DNA of 64,000 nucleotides from Lacticaseibacillus kribbianus (GCF_020180945.1 NZ_JAIPUL010000002.1:1-64000), one strand, 5' to 3'; positions 6,556-17,138 are shown, counted from the stretch's first letter. Made by a program: numbers and translations. The notes: generated by a model not told the origin, from the letters alone.

Positions 6556-9500
6556 GGATGTTTTTTCAAAATCGATTGATCGCAACATTCAGGGCGTGAT
6601 CAAGGTAGGCCAGGAAGATAACGCGCGGGTGGAGCTGGACGAGTACGTGGTGACCAACGAGCTGCAGCGGCAGTTCGCCACGTTCTTTTCGGCCTACACC
6701 AAGTCGCTGGACTACCCGACCGATGACATGGGCGTCTGGATCTCGGGCTTCTTCGGCTCAGGTAAGTCGCACTTCCTGAAGATCCTGTCGTACATTCTCG
6801 ATAACCGGCAGGCGGGCGACCGCTCTGCGGTTGAGTATTTCAAGGACAAGATCAAGGACCCGCTGGTGTACGCGCAGATGCAAAAGGCCGCGGATGCCGA
6901 CACCGACGTCATCCTGTTCAACATCGATTCCAAGGCGATGAGCGGCGAGAAGCACGAGGCCGACGTCATCCTGCGTGTGTTCCTGCAGGTGTTCAACGAG
7001 AAGCAGGGCTACTCGGACAAGAACCTGTGGCTCGCCGATCTAGAGCGTCAGTTGGACGCCGACGACCGGTACGAGGCATTCAAGACGGCTTTCCAGAGCC
7101 TTGAAACCAGCCACCAGACTTGGGTTGACAGCCGCGATCAGTACTCGATGAAGCGCGAGACGATCCGCGACGCGCTGGTTCAGATCGGCTTCATGAGCGC
7201 GGGGGATGCCCAAGGCTTCGTGAACAGCCTTTTCAAGCCGTACCAGATCAACATCGAGGGCTTCGCGCAGCTGGTCAACACCTACATTCAGAAAACCGGG
7301 CGCCGGGTCGCATTCCTGGTCGATGAAGTTGGGCAGTTCATTGGCGATTCTGTGCAGCGCATGCTGAACCTGCAGACGGTGGTCGAGGAGCTCGGTCTGG
7401 CCACACATGGCAAGGCATGGGTGATCGTCACCTCTCAGCAGGCGATCGGGGATGTCACAACGAACGTCAACGGCCAGGATTTCTCCAAGATTCAGGGCCG
7501 CTTCAAGACCCGCATCGCGCTGAGCTCCGCCAACGTCGACGAGGTGATCAAGCGTCGTGTGCTGGAGAAGACGCCAGTCGCGACGGCGATGCTCGAGGAC
7601 CTGTACCAGAGCAACTCGGCGGCCCTGAACAACGCGATTGACTTCGATGAGGGGGTTACCCGCGAGAAATTCGGCAGCGCCGCGACGTTCGCCGCCAACT
7701 ACCCGTTCGTGCCCTACCAGTTCAACCTGCTCCAGGCCGTGCTGACGGCGGTGCGCACCCATGGGTCGGACGGCAAGCACCTGTCCGAAGGGGAGCGCTC
7801 GATGCTGTCCATTTTCCAGGAGTCTGCGATTCGCGTCGAGGATGCGGAAGCGGGTAAGCTCGTGCCGTTCTCGCTGTTCTTCGAGGGCCTGGCGCAGTTC
7901 CTGGATCACACGCACAACATCGTGATTCAGCACGCGCTGGGCAAGCCGACGCTGAACCCGAACAAGGAAGGCAATCCGTTCGCCGTTCAGGTGCTCAAGA
8001 CGCTGTTCATGGTCAAGTACGTCGACAGCTTCAAGGCAACGCTCAACAACGTCGTGACGCTGCTGATCGACGACGTGAATGTCGATCGCCTTGCGCTCAC
8101 CGATCGGACCAAGGCCGCGCTGAAGGCCTTGATCAAGGAAAACTTGGTTGAGGAGCACTTCGGCGAGTACGTGTTCCTGACGGATGACGAGCAGGACATC
8201 AACAACGGCATTCAGCGCGAGGTCGTCCAGGACAGCGCGATTCTAGGCGAACTTCAGACCTATCTCTTCTCGGCTACTAAAGCGATTAGTGACGTTTACA
8301 GTTATCCGCGGCTGAACAACCGCTACATTTTCCACTTCAACCGCATGCTTGATGAGCTGACGGTCGGCCGTGCGAATCAGGCGCTCACGCTGCGCGTCAT
8401 TACACCGCAAAGCGATGACTTCGGGGATGAAGGCACATACGCACGGCTGACCAGTGCGCCAGAGGTGCTGGTGATCGCGCTGCCGGATGACCGGTCGTAC
8501 CTCGATCTGATCTCGCGCAAGCTGAAGATTAACCAGTATATGCAGAGCACCTCGAACAATCAGGAGCCGCGGTTCCGCCTGCTGCTCGACGATCGAATGC
8601 ATGAGCGCGAGCGTCTTGATGCAACCGCCAAGGAGCACGCGCTGAACGCACTGGAGTCGGCGCAGATCTACCTTGGCGGGGCACCGCAGACCAGCAAGCG
8701 TGACTTCGCTGCCCGGCTGGAAGAGGCGGAAAAGGCGCTGATCGACAACAACTACCGCGATCTGAGCTACATTGAAGCAGCCAAGAACGACCACGACATT
8801 ACGCAACTATTCAGCGGCGATGATGGCCTGCTCGGGCAGACGGAAAATGATCAGGCTGTCCAAGAGGTTCAGACTTGGCTCCAGATGAAGCTGCGCAGCA
8901 CGCAGCATGTCGCGCTCAAGGACGTGATCGATCGCTTCAAGGGCATTCCGTACGGCTACACCGAGCAGGACACGGAATGGCTGGTGGCCGCCCTACTTCG
9001 GCGCGGCATCGTTAAGATCAGCTACAACGGTGAGGCGATCAGCCCGATGCAGGTGTCGCCCAAGGAGATCACGGACTACCTGACGAAGAAAACTTATGCG
9101 GATCGGATCGCCATTCAGGTGCGCAAGGAAGTCCGGCCACATGACCTTAAGCAGATGCGCAAGGTGGCGGCTGAGGTCTTCAACAAGAAGACCTTCAGCG
9201 TTGCCGACGCCGATGCCGAGATTGTCGCCAGTGAATTGCGGGATAAAGTTCAAAGTGACTTGAAGACGCTTAACCTGTTCAGCCAGATGAATCCACGCTT
9301 CCCGGGACGGGACTTAATTGAGACCGGGGTACAGCTGATGAAGTCGTTGCTGGAAACTAAGGATTCTGATGCGTTCATCGCGGCGGTCTTAGCACACTTT
9401 GACGATCTGTTGGACTGGCACACTGACTTAGAAGATACCGAGACTAAGGACTTCTACCTCAATGAGTCGAGGCAAGGTGTTTGGAAGTCCGCACTGCGAG

Positions 9501-10204
9501 ACCGAGAGATCTACGAGAAGTCACAAGACTACCTGGCCGATCCAAGGCTGCAGGAAATTGCCGCGTCGATCAGTGCGGTGCTGAAAACTAACCGTGTGAA
9601 GGGCAACATTCAAAAGCTTAAGGATCTGGATGCCCAGTTCGATGACCTTTTCAACACGGTCTTCGATGCCGAGCAGAAGGCGAAGTTAGCCGAGATCGAC
9701 GAGATCAAGCAGTCTGGGCTCGATTACTTGGAGCGGTCCTCGGTGGCCGATACGGTTAAGCGGGAACAGTCTACTCAGTACACGGCAGAGCTGGCGCGGA
9801 TTCGTCACGAAGCCGACGAGGCTGTCGACCTGGCGCTGCTGAATGGGACAACGGGGAAGGCCACTGCGCGGTACAACCGGTTGACCAACTACATTGAGCA
9901 GTTGCAGAAGACGCAGCCGGTGGTTACGTCACCGGTATCACCTAAGCCAAGTGTTGATGACACGGAACAAGGTGGATCGGGTTCAACGGCTCCGGACCCG
10001 ACAGATCCACCGGTGGGAACACCAACCGATGATCAGCTGAAGGTTCCATCGTACCGCATCAAGGCGGTGCGTGTTCGCGAGGTGTCCGACGGTAACCGGT
10101 GGCAGATTAAGAGCGAAAGCGACATTGACAAGTACATGCAACAGATGCGGGCAGCGCTTGTGGCCAAGCTTCAAGATGCCGACGAGATTGACTTGAACTT
10201 CTAA
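6539..10204 (+). CDS. brxC: BREX ATPase BrxC
   Basis: Large P-loop ATPase of BREX (1221 aa, family size about 1200). Walker A lies at about residues 70-77 in GFFGSGKSHFLK. It is essential for BREX defence and methylation in studied systems and is thought to couple ATP hydrolysis to DNA surveillance. The C-terminal 100 residues are a low-complexity Pro/Thr/Ser linker followed by a short basic/acidic end. GAGGAGGG precedes the ATG. A 21-bp gap separates it from pglX. Confidence 0.95.
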   Translation: MTTKIRDVFSKSIDRNIQGVIKVGQEDNARVELDEYVVTNELQRQFATFFSAYTKSLDYPTDDMGVWISGFFGSGKSHFLKILSYILDNRQAGDRSAVEYFKDKIKDPLVYAQMQKAADADTDVILFNIDSKAMSGEKHEADVILRVFLQVFNEKQGYSDKNLWLADLERQLDADDRYEAFKTAFQSLETSHQTWVDSRDQYSMKRETIRDALVQIGFMSAGDAQGFVNSLFKPYQINIEGFAQLVNTYIQKTGRRVAFLVDEVGQFIGDSVQRMLNLQTVVEELGLATHGKAWVIVTSQQAIGDVTTNVNGQDFSKIQGRFKTRIALSSANVDEVIKRRVLEKTPVATAMLEDLYQSNSAALNNAIDFDEGVTREKFGSAATFAANYPFVPYQFNLLQAVLTAVRTHGSDGKHLSEGERSMLSIFQESAIRVEDAEAGKLVPFSLFFEGLAQFLDHTHNIVIQHALGKPTLNPNKEGNPFAVQVLKTLFMVKYVDSFKATLNNVVTLLIDDVNVDRLALTDRTKAALKALIKENLVEEHFGEYVFLTDDEQDINNGIQREVVQDSAILGELQTYLFSATKAISDVYSYPRLNNRYIFHFNRMLDELTVGRANQALTLRVITPQSDDFGDEGTYARLTSAPEVLVIALPDDRSYLDLISRKLKINQYMQSTSNNQEPRFRLLLDDRMHERERLDATAKEHALNALESAQIYLGGAPQTSKRDFAARLEEAEKALIDNNYRDLSYIEAAKNDHDITQLFSGDDGLLGQTENDQAVQEVQTWLQMKLRSTQHVALKDVIDRFKGIPYGYTEQDTEWLVAALLRRGIVKISYNGEAISPMQVSPKEITDYLTKKTYADRIAIQVRKEVRPHDLKQMRKVAAEVFNKKTFSVADADAEIVASELRDKVQSDLKTLNLFSQMNPRFPGRDLIETGVQLMKSLLETKDSDAFIAAVLAHFDDLLDWHTDLEDTETKDFYLNESRQGVWKSALRDREIYEKSQDYLADPRLQEIAASISAVLKTNRVKGNIQKLKDLDAQFDDLFNTVFDAEQKAKLAEIDEIKQSGLDYLERSSVADTVKREQSTQYTAELARIRHEADEAVDLALLNGTTGKATARYNRLTNYIEQLQKTQPVVTSPVSPKPSVDDTEQGGSGSTAPDPTDPPVGTPTDDQLKVPSYRIKAVRVREVSDGNRWQIKSESDIDKYMQQMRAALVAKLQDADEIDLNF

Positions 10205-10225
10205 CACCGTAAGTGGGGAAAATGA

Positions 10226-13200
10226 ATGGATAAGCACGCAATCAACAAGTTCGCCGTCCAGGCACGGCGCGACCTGATCGCCGCGGTCACCAGCAGGCTG
10301 GACCTGCTGGGCATCGACGAAACGGGTGCGGCACCGGCGGACGCGCGCTCGACGCGTGAGGCGGAATTCTACCGCGACGGCGGCGAGCCGCTGGTCGGCA
10401 AGAACATCGGGCGGCGCCAGGAGCTGGTGAAGCGGCTCAAGGAGATGGCGGCCAAGAGCGACTGGGCCACGGCCTTTCACGATCTGATCGAGGAGGTCGC
10501 CTACACCTGGTTCAACCGGATCATCGCGATTCGCTTCATGGAGGTCAACGACTACCTGCCGACCAACACCAGGGTGCTGTCTTCGAGTGAAAACTACAGC
10601 GAGCCGGACATCATGCGCGACGCGCTTGATCTGGATGAGGAGCTAGGCGGCTACGATCCCGAGGAGCGGGCGCTGATCGTCAAGGCCCAGGACCGGAAGC
10701 AGCCGGTCGACATGGACGCCATGTACCGGATGCTTTTCCTCAAGCAGGTCAATAAGCTGAATGAAAGTCTTCCGAAGTTGTTCGAGAAGACCGACGACTT
10801 CATGACGCTTTTGTTCACTCCCAGCTATAACCGCGGCGTGATCGCCGACCTCGTCGAGCAGATTCCCGAGGCCGACTTCGACATCGCGTCTGATGACAGC
10901 CAGGGGCAGGTTGAGATCATTGGGTGGCTGTACCAGTACTACAACTCAGAGCTCAAGGATGCGGCGATTGGTGCGCCGACCTCTCACAAGTTCCGTGGGA
11001 AGGAGATCGCATCTGCCACCCAGATTTTCACCCCTGATTGGATCGTCAAGTACATGGTGCAGAACTCTGTCGGCAAGACTTGGATCAGGCACCTCCTTCA
11101 ATTAGATTCGACCACAACTGAATCCGAGTTGGCTCAGCAATTCGGCTGGCAATATTATATGACAGACGCTGAGCAAGGGGCGACTGCTCAAAGAACGGTA
11201 GGCAATGCCGACGCAGCACTTGCAGATATGACGCCCGAGAAGCTGACTGTACTTGATCCTGCGATGGGCTCAGGTCACATTCTCGTCTATGCGTTCGACC
11301 TGCTGGTTGATATTTATCAGGCGGAAGGTTTTTCCAGTCGAGAAGCTGCCGCGTCAATTGTTCAATCTAACCTTTTTGGCCTAGACATCGATCGACGCGC
11401 GTATCAGCTTGCCTACTTCTCCGTGATGATGAAGTTCCGTCGGTATAATCGGAGAGCGCTCAGTAGCGGATTGTCACCGAATCTCTCAACGGTTATCAGT
11501 TCGAAGGACATAAAACGTGATGATGTGGCAATCGCATTCCCGGGACTGTCCAAGAATGAATTAGACCAGCTAACGCAGCTGAGCGCGTCGTTCGAAAACG
11601 CGGATCTGACTGGTTCATTGACGGATGTTTCAGGACTCAACCTTGATACGATAACTTCGTTAATGCAACGGCTATCGAAGTCTGACAACTTGCTCGCAGG
11701 CCGGTTGGTAGAGACCTTGAATGGTTTTCTCAGTGCTGCCAGACAACTAAAACGTCAATATCAGATCGTTGTGACCAATCCGCCTTACATGGGTTCCTCA
11801 AGAATGAATCCTGTGTTAGCAAAATTTGCGAAGCAAAAGTACGCAAACTCAAAGTCCGATCTGTTTGCAATGTTCTTAGATCACTATAACCACGAGGCGC
11901 CAGCTGGTGGCTATGTCGCCATGGTAACCATGCAATCATGGATGTTCTTATCGAGCTTCGAGCAACTACGTATTCGGCTGCTTAACACTCGTGCTATCAC
12001 CAATCTGATGCATATGGAGAACAATGTGATGGGGATTGCTTTTGGAACCGCAGTGACCATTACAAGGAATATCCCGGTGCCAGATTTCGTCGGTACCTAT
12101 CATCAAATCAAAACTCGTGACGTCTCAGGTGACAAAATTCCGGATACTGTACCGATTAACGGCAACCGGTTCAATCGAGCTAACCAAGCGAACTTTGGGA
12201 AGATCCCAGGGAGCCCGATTGCGTACTGGGCGAGTGCGAACCTGCTTCATGACTTCGAAGTCGGGACGCCGATGGCGGAGCTTGTGGATCCGCGCCAAGG
12301 ACTGGCAACGGCTGATAATAATCGATTCCTACGTCAGTGGTTCGAGGTTGCATACAAAAACATCAAGTTTGATGCACGATCAATCAAAGAGTCTGTTGAA
12401 TCTAAGCGAAAATGGTTCCCATATAACAAGGGCGGGGCCTACCGAAAGTGGTACGGAAATTATGATTATGTGATCAACTGGGAGGATGATGGATACGAGG
12501 TTCGTAACTTCAATTGGCCAAATGGTAAGCAACGTTCAGTAGTGCGAAACCCTGATTATTACTTCCGTGAAGCGATAACTTGGTCCGATATTACAAGTGG
12601 CCAGTTTGCTGTTCGTTTACGAACGGCCGGTAGTATTCATGACGTAACCGGAATGTCAGCATTTGGAACGCAAGATCAGCTTATCGAAATTTCTGGAATT
12701 TTGAACACTAAGGTGGCTGATTTCATCTTCAAAATGCTCAACCCTACGATACATTTACAAATAGGGAATCTTACGTCATTTCCTGTTCTTCATGACTTGA
12801 AAAATCTCAGAACTTGCGACCTAGTGAACTCAAGTGTCAAGCTGACTCAAGCTGACTGGAATGAAACTGAATCATCTTGGGATTTCTTGAAGAATAATTT
12901 ATTACAGAGTATCGCTGAGCATCAACAAAACTGGACGGTAGAGGCCGCTTTCGACCAGTGGTCCAAAGAGGCTGACGACCGCTTCAACCAGCTGAAGGCC
13001 AACGAGGAGGAGCTCAACCGGATCTTCATCGATCTGTACGGCCTCCAAGACGAGCTGACGCCAGAGGTGGCGGACAAGGACGTCTCGGTGCGCCGCGCCG
13101 ATCGGCCGCGCGACATCAAGGCCTTCCTGTCCTACTTCGTCGGCGTTGTGTTCGGCCGTTACTCTCTGGATGTTCCCAGTCTGGCCTTCGCCGGCGGGGA

Positions 13201-13837
13201 CTGGGACGCGTCGAAGTACAAGACCTTCCAGCCCAACAAGGACAACATGATCGTGCTGACGGATAGCGACTACTTCGGCGACAGCCGGGACATCATCAAC
13301 CGGTTGCGGGAGTTCCTCACCGTCACGTTCGGGGCCGAGCACCTGGCCGAGAACCTGCGCTTCATCGCCGACTCACTCGGCAAGAAGGGTGACTCTCCGG
13401 AGGATCAGATCCGCAAGTACTTCCTCGATGACTTTTACAAGAAGGACCACCTCTCCACCTATCAGAAGCGGCCGATCTACTGGCAGTTCGACTCGGGCAA
13501 GCAGGGCGGCTTCCGCGCGCTGATGTACCTGCACCGCTACGACGAAGACACCTTGGCGATGGCCCGCACGTCCTACCTGCACCCGCTGCAGGAGGCCTAC
13601 ACCAACCGCCTGTTACAGCTGGAGAAAATGGTGGAGATGGAGTCGAGCACGCGTCAGCGCAACCTGATGACCAAGCAGATCGCGCAGCTCAAGAAGCAGC
13701 TCGACGAGATCGCCAAGTACGACACCAAGCTGCAGCACGTCGCCAACATGCACATCGCCATTGATCTGGACGATGGGGTGCTGGTGAACCATGAGTTGGT
13801 GCAGGGCGGCCAGAAACTCCTGAGCCCGCTCAAGTAA
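10226..13837 (+). CDS. pglX: BREX adenine methyltransferase PglX (expressed copy)
   Basis: Modification enzyme of BREX (1203 aa), predicted to methylate the N6 of adenine in a non-palindromic site and so mark self DNA. The SAM-binding motif DPAMGSGH is at about residue 343 and the catalytic NPPY at about 518. Residues 1-240 and the last 300 are GC-rich like the neighbours, but the part between (bases about 11085-12950) is clearly richer in A and T, as if exchanged. Three segments recur inverted in the silent copy at 14965-17138. A hairpin ends the gene. Confidence 0.95.
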   Translation: MDKHAINKFAVQARRDLIAAVTSRLDLLGIDETGAAPADARSTREAEFYRDGGEPLVGKNIGRRQELVKRLKEMAAKSDWATAFHDLIEEVAYTWFNRIIAIRFMEVNDYLPTNTRVLSSSENYSEPDIMRDALDLDEELGGYDPEERALIVKAQDRKQPVDMDAMYRMLFLKQVNKLNESLPKLFEKTDDFMTLLFTPSYNRGVIADLVEQIPEADFDIASDDSQGQVEIIGWLYQYYNSELKDAAIGAPTSHKFRGKEIASATQIFTPDWIVKYMVQNSVGKTWIRHLLQLDSTTTESELAQQFGWQYYMTDAEQGATAQRTVGNADAALADMTPEKLTVLDPAMGSGHILVYAFDLLVDIYQAEGFSSREAAASIVQSNLFGLDIDRRAYQLAYFSVMMKFRRYNRRALSSGLSPNLSTVISSKDIKRDDVAIAFPGLSKNELDQLTQLSASFENADLTGSLTDVSGLNLDTITSLMQRLSKSDNLLAGRLVETLNGFLSAARQLKRQYQIVVTNPPYMGSSRMNPVLAKFAKQKYANSKSDLFAMFLDHYNHEAPAGGYVAMVTMQSWMFLSSFEQLRIRLLNTRAITNLMHMENNVMGIAFGTAVTITRNIPVPDFVGTYHQIKTRDVSGDKIPDTVPINGNRFNRANQANFGKIPGSPIAYWASANLLHDFEVGTPMAELVDPRQGLATADNNRFLRQWFEVAYKNIKFDARSIKESVESKRKWFPYNKGGAYRKWYGNYDYVINWEDDGYEVRNFNWPNGKQRSVVRNPDYYFREAITWSDITSGQFAVRLRTAGSIHDVTGMSAFGTQDQLIEISGILNTKVADFIFKMLNPTIHLQIGNLTSFPVLHDLKNLRTCDLVNSSVKLTQADWNETESSWDFLKNNLLQSIAEHQQNWTVEAAFDQWSKEADDRFNQLKANEEELNRIFIDLYGLQDELTPEVADKDVSVRRADRPRDIKAFLSYFVGVVFGRYSLDVPSLAFAGGDWDASKYKTFQPNKDNMIVLTDSDYFGDSRDIINRLREFLTVTFGAEHLAENLRFIADSLGKKGDSPEDQIRKYFLDDFYKKDHLSTYQKRPIYWQFDSGKQGGFRALMYLHRYDEDTLAMARTSYLHPLQEAYTNRLLQLEKMVEMESSTRQRNLMTKQIAQLKKQLDEIAKYDTKLQHVANMHIAIDLDDGVLVNHELVQGGQKLLSPLK
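10815..10945 (+). repeat. Inverted repeat IR1, left copy (in pglX)
   Basis: 131 bp that recur inverted at 17008-17138 with six mismatches. Reading frame is the same in both, so recombination here joins the PglX N-terminus to the other methyltransferase body. Confidence 0.92.
12174..12492 (+). repeat. Inverted repeat IR2, left copy (in pglX)
   Basis: 319 bp that recur inverted at 15515-15833. The first 285 bp or so differ at one position only; the last 35 bp carry several changes. The frame is kept (both encode RANQANFGK). Confidence 0.93.
12909..12922 (+). repeat. Short inverted repeat IR3, left copy (in pglX)
   Basis: TATCGCTGAGCATC, found inverted at 15075-15088. Both copies are read as Ile-Ala-Glu-His in the pglX frame, and the two sequences diverge completely after it. 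Confidence 0.7.
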
Positions 13838-13843
13838 AACGGT

Positions 13844-13871
13844 ACCCGTCGGTCGAATGACCGGCGGGTAT
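13844..13871 (+). terminator. Hairpin behind pglX
   Basis: TACCCGTCGGTC pairs with GACCGGCGGGTA (one G-U pair) around a 4-nt loop. The T-tract is short, so termination may be partial or work for both converging genes. Confidence 0.6.
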
Positions 13872-13882
13872 TTGCGTTGAAG

Positions 13883-13901
13883 TGCCAACGTACGTGCCAA
13901 T
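13883..13901. repeat. Paired GTGCCAA motifs right behind the recombinase gene
   Basis: GTGCCAA occurs twice with a 5-bp gap. The complement TTGGCAC occurs twice with a 4-bp gap at 15016-15033, on the far side of the recombinase gene. They may be recombinase arm sites or relics of the element that brought it. Confidence 0.5.
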
Positions 13902-14981
13902 TTACGGAAGCGAGATGATATGAAGGATTCTATCCGTATCCTGCTCCTCCAGCTCCTTGATGACGTGTAGGTAAGTGGATTGCGTCGTCGTGATGTTGGC
14001 GTGGCCGAGCCGCTTCGACACGGACAGAACACTGATGCCCTGGTACAGCAGGATCGAGGCGTGCGTGTGACGGAGGCCGTGGAAGGTGATGCGCGGCAGC
14101 CCGAGGCTGGCGAGCAGATCCGTCAGCGTCTTGTTGATCTCGGCGCTGACGGGCACTCGGTCGTTCACGAGAAAAATGGGCTGGCCGTCCGACTGTGGAT
14201 GGCCGTCGATGTAGGTCTGGATAGCGATCAGGGTACGGCGGTCGACGGGAATCTTACGTACTGAGCTCGGGGTCTTCGTCTTCCTGAAGCCGGTGTGGTA
14301 CTTGTAGTCCCAGGTCTTGTTCACGATCAGCAGATTGTTCTCGACGTCAAGGTCGGTAGCGGTGAGCCCGACCACCTCCGCGTAGCGCATGCCGGTGACA
14401 GCCGCGAGGTAGATGATCAATTCCTCGCGAACGGTGAGATCAAGCTGGGTGATGAGTTGCCGCCACTCGCCGAAGTCCAGCGCCTTCTTGGGGTGGGGGA
14501 CCTGATGGCCGCTGATCACGATTTTGCGCGTCGGGTCGATCGGGATGATTTTCTCGTCGAGGGCGTCGAGCATTGCCGCACGAATCTGCTTGTGAAAGGT
14601 GGCAACGGTGCGGGGTGCGTGATCGACGGCGAACTCGTTGATTTTCTTCTGGTAAAGGGAGCGCGTGATGTCCTTCAGCAGCGTGCGACCGAAGAGGCGG
14701 CGAATGTGCTGCAGGGTGTTGCGGTACTTGATCAGCGTGATACTGGTGACCGACGTGGCCTTGTAGAGGTTGACCCACCGGCTGAAGTAGTCGGCCAGCG
14801 GAATGTCGCCGGCCTTGTAGTGACGAACGCTGATGTAATTGGATTTAATCTGGCTGGCCGCGAGCTCCGCGTCCCCCTTGAGCTGAAAGCCGGACTTCCT
14901 GAGTTTCTTGTACTTTCCATCGCGGTCCTTGTACGAGATCTCGTACTGCCACACCTTGCCGCGCTTACGATAACTGACCAT
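13902..14981 (-). CDS. Tyrosine recombinase (phage-integrase family), pglX invertase candidate
   Basis: A 359-aa tyrosine recombinase. The N-terminus has an AP2-like arm-binding domain (KRGKVWQYEISYKDRDGK), then the SAM-like core-binding domain, then the catalytic domain with Arg in TGMRYAEV, the HGLRHTH box, LGHANI and the nucleophile Tyr in TTTQSTYLHV. All active-site residues are present. AAGGAGTG precedes ATG. Lying between the two pglX copies, it is the obvious candidate for inverting them, as reported for BREX loci of lactobacilli. Its start overlaps the end of the silent cassette by 17 bp. Confidence 0.92.
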   Translation of the reverse strand: MVSYRKRGKVWQYEISYKDRDGKYKKLRKSGFQLKGDAELAASQIKSNYISVRHYKAGDIPLADYFSRWVNLYKATSVTSITLIKYRNTLQHIRRLFGRTLLKDITRSLYQKKINEFAVDHAPRTVATFHKQIRAAMLDALDEKIIPIDPTRKIVISGHQVPHPKKALDFGEWRQLITQLDLTVREELIIYLAAVTGMRYAEVVGLTATDLDVENNLLIVNKTWDYKYHTGFRKTKTPSSVRKIPVDRRTLIAIQTYIDGHPQSDGQPIFLVNDRVPVSAEINKTLTDLLASLGLPRITFHGLRHTHASILLYQGISVLSVSKRLGHANITTTQSTYLHVIKELEEQDTDRILHIISLP

Positions 14982-15074
14982 AATCGTTCACTCCTTCATC
15001 TTTTATGGTGATAGGTTGGCACAAAATTGGCACAAAAGGGCGCCCGCGGGCGAATTTTGTGCGGATGGCCAGTG

Positions 15075-15088
15075 GATGCTCAGCGATA
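15075..15088 (-). repeat. Short inverted repeat IR3, right copy (silent cassette)
   Basis: Complement of the 14-bp IR3 in pglX. It marks the point where homology between the cassette and pglX ends. Confidence 0.7.
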
Positions 15089-15514
15089 TGGGAAAGAAAA
15101 CCAAAACTTGCAAAATCCCAAGCACATTCAGAGGCATTCCAGTCAGATTTCACTAGATTGATATTATCTTCAACATATTCTAGAACATGCGATGATACTG
15201 GATCGTCGATAATAACAGGTGAAATACTGAGATTACCTATGACTAAATGCAAAGTTGGATTTATTATACTGAGAATATAATTAAACATCTTCGTATTGCA
15301 AAGACCCATCAGAACTTTTATATCTACCTCTGAGGATTTTGGAAAAGCCTCTAGGCCCACAGTGCCGAATAAGCTTCCGGGCTCTACGTATCGCATACTA
15401 AAAGCGCCGCTTGTAATATCGGACCAAGTTATCGCTTCACGGAAGTAATAATTAGTGTTTTGAGGTCTCGAACGCACCTTACCCTTACTGTCGGTAAAGC
15501 TGCGAATTTCTCGA

Positions 15515-15833
15515 CCATCATCCTCCCAATTAACAACATAGTCGTAGTTTCCGTACCACTTTCGGTAGGCCCCGCCCTTGTTATATGGGAACCATTTTCG
15601 CTTAGATTCAACAGACTCTTTGATTGATCGTGCATCAAACTTGATGTTTTTGTATGCAACCTCGAACCACTGACGTAGGAATCGATTATTATCAGCCGTT
15701 GCCAGTCCTTGGCGCGGATCCACAAGCTCCGCCATCGGCGTCCCGACTTCGAAGTCATGAAGCAGGTTCGCACTCGCCCAGTACGCAATCGGGCTCCCCG
15801 GGATCTTCCCAAAGTTCGCTTGGTTAGCTCGAT
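15515..15833 (-). repeat. Inverted repeat IR2, right copy (silent cassette)
   Basis: Inverted partner of 12174-12492, near-identical over about 285 bp. Confidence 0.93.
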
Positions 15834-17007
15834 AGAGGTACTTCACAGACGGGTCCGCAATCGCCTCAAGCACCTTTTCCCCCTGAACCTGCATGCCGCC
15901 CTTGAAGTCCGACAGCTTAAGATATGTCCCCGTCAGCTCACGAGAATTCTTCAGAACAAAGGTATCAATTGGAACGGTAGCTTCCTCGAAGGCCGAGTAT
16001 TCCATCTGAACTAGGCTTGAAATCGTCATGGTATCCAATACGTCGGTGCGAAGTGCTTCGTAGGTTTTGATGAACATCCATACGAATGGCGTCATGTATC
16101 CCGCATAGCCATCCTTGCGCGTCATATTGATGTTCAGCCATATGAATACGGAGAACAGATCACCGGAGTACGCCTTATAATACTTTTTCACGTAATCCTT
16201 GAGTGTTTTATCCATTCGGTTCAAGTACGGCGGATTGGTCACCACCGCATCGTACTTGCCTTGCAGGACGCCGACGATCTCAACCGTCTCACGCAGTTGG
16301 GCTAAATCGCCCTCACTAGCAAAAATGTTGGCCGGAGCGGCCCCAGCGTGAGCGTCGAGCTGCGCGAGCAGATTTGACACATCGTACTGCCGTGGGAATT
16401 GCATGATCGAACCCAGCGTCTTGGCGTCACGGAACACACTGCAAATCTCGTTCAGTTGAACCTTCGCTTCGGCTGCCAGCGGCAGCTGATCAATCAGTTC
16501 AGGCTGGAGATTCTTGCTATCCATGAAGACGTGCAGGTTGAGCTTCAGTTCCCGCGTCAGCGCCCGTCGATCGTACTGCCGCACCTTCATCATGACGGCA
16601 AAGTACGCAAGCTGGTAGGCCCGCTTGTCGATCTCAAGGCCGTACAGGTTGTGCATTGCGATCTGGATCGCGGATTCGCGCCGACTGAAGCCCTGCTCCT
16701 CGTAGATGTGCATGAGAACATCAAAGGCGTAGACCAGAATGTGGCCCGAGCCCATGGCGTTATCAAGCACGCGCAGCTGTGAGAGATCTAGCGCCTCATT
16801 AACCGAGTGCAATTCCCCCGGTACTAGGTAGTCCAGGTGATCCGCGAGCTTAGAATTCGGCGTGTGTTCCAAGTAGTAACGCCCAAGCGAGTTATCAACC
16901 ATGTAGCGCACAACCCAGTCGGTGGTGAACAGCTGGGTTGCCGCCGGGATGTCGCGTTCCTTGACGGGGCCGCCGTTGATGTTCACCACATCGTTGTGCG
17001 GTTCTTG

Positions 17008-17138
17008 GTTGTAGTACTGATACAGCCACCCAATGATCTCAACCTGCCCCTGGCTGTCATCGGACGCAATGTCGAAGTCGGCCTCGGGAATCTGCTCAAC
17101 GAGATCCGCGATCACGCCGCGGTTATAGCTGGGAGTGA
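17008..17138 (-). repeat. Inverted repeat IR1, right copy (silent cassette)
   Basis: Inverted partner of 10815-10945; forms the outer edge of the invertible region, just short of the pglZ promoter. Confidence 0.92.

Larger units (their letters stand above)
14965..17138 (-). pseudogene. Silent pglX cassette (no N-terminus, foreign C-terminus)
   Basis: An inverted partial second pglX. It begins inside the PglX N-terminal region at IR1 and so lacks about 196 residues, promoter and ribosome-binding site. It holds a complete methyltransferase core of its own (NAMGSGH with Asn in place of the usual Asp-Pro, and NPPY), homologous to but clearly diverged from that of the expressed gene. After IR3 it loses the conserved C-terminus and runs about 37 codons into unrelated sequence. 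It is best seen as a store of alternative sequence to be joined to pglX. An intact frame suggests it is regularly used. Confidence 0.88.

Noticed and set aside
17008-17115. GTG start for an independently expressed second PglX
   Set aside because: There is no ribosome-binding site or promoter, and the frame begins inside repeat IR1, so it is read as a cassette rather than a gene.
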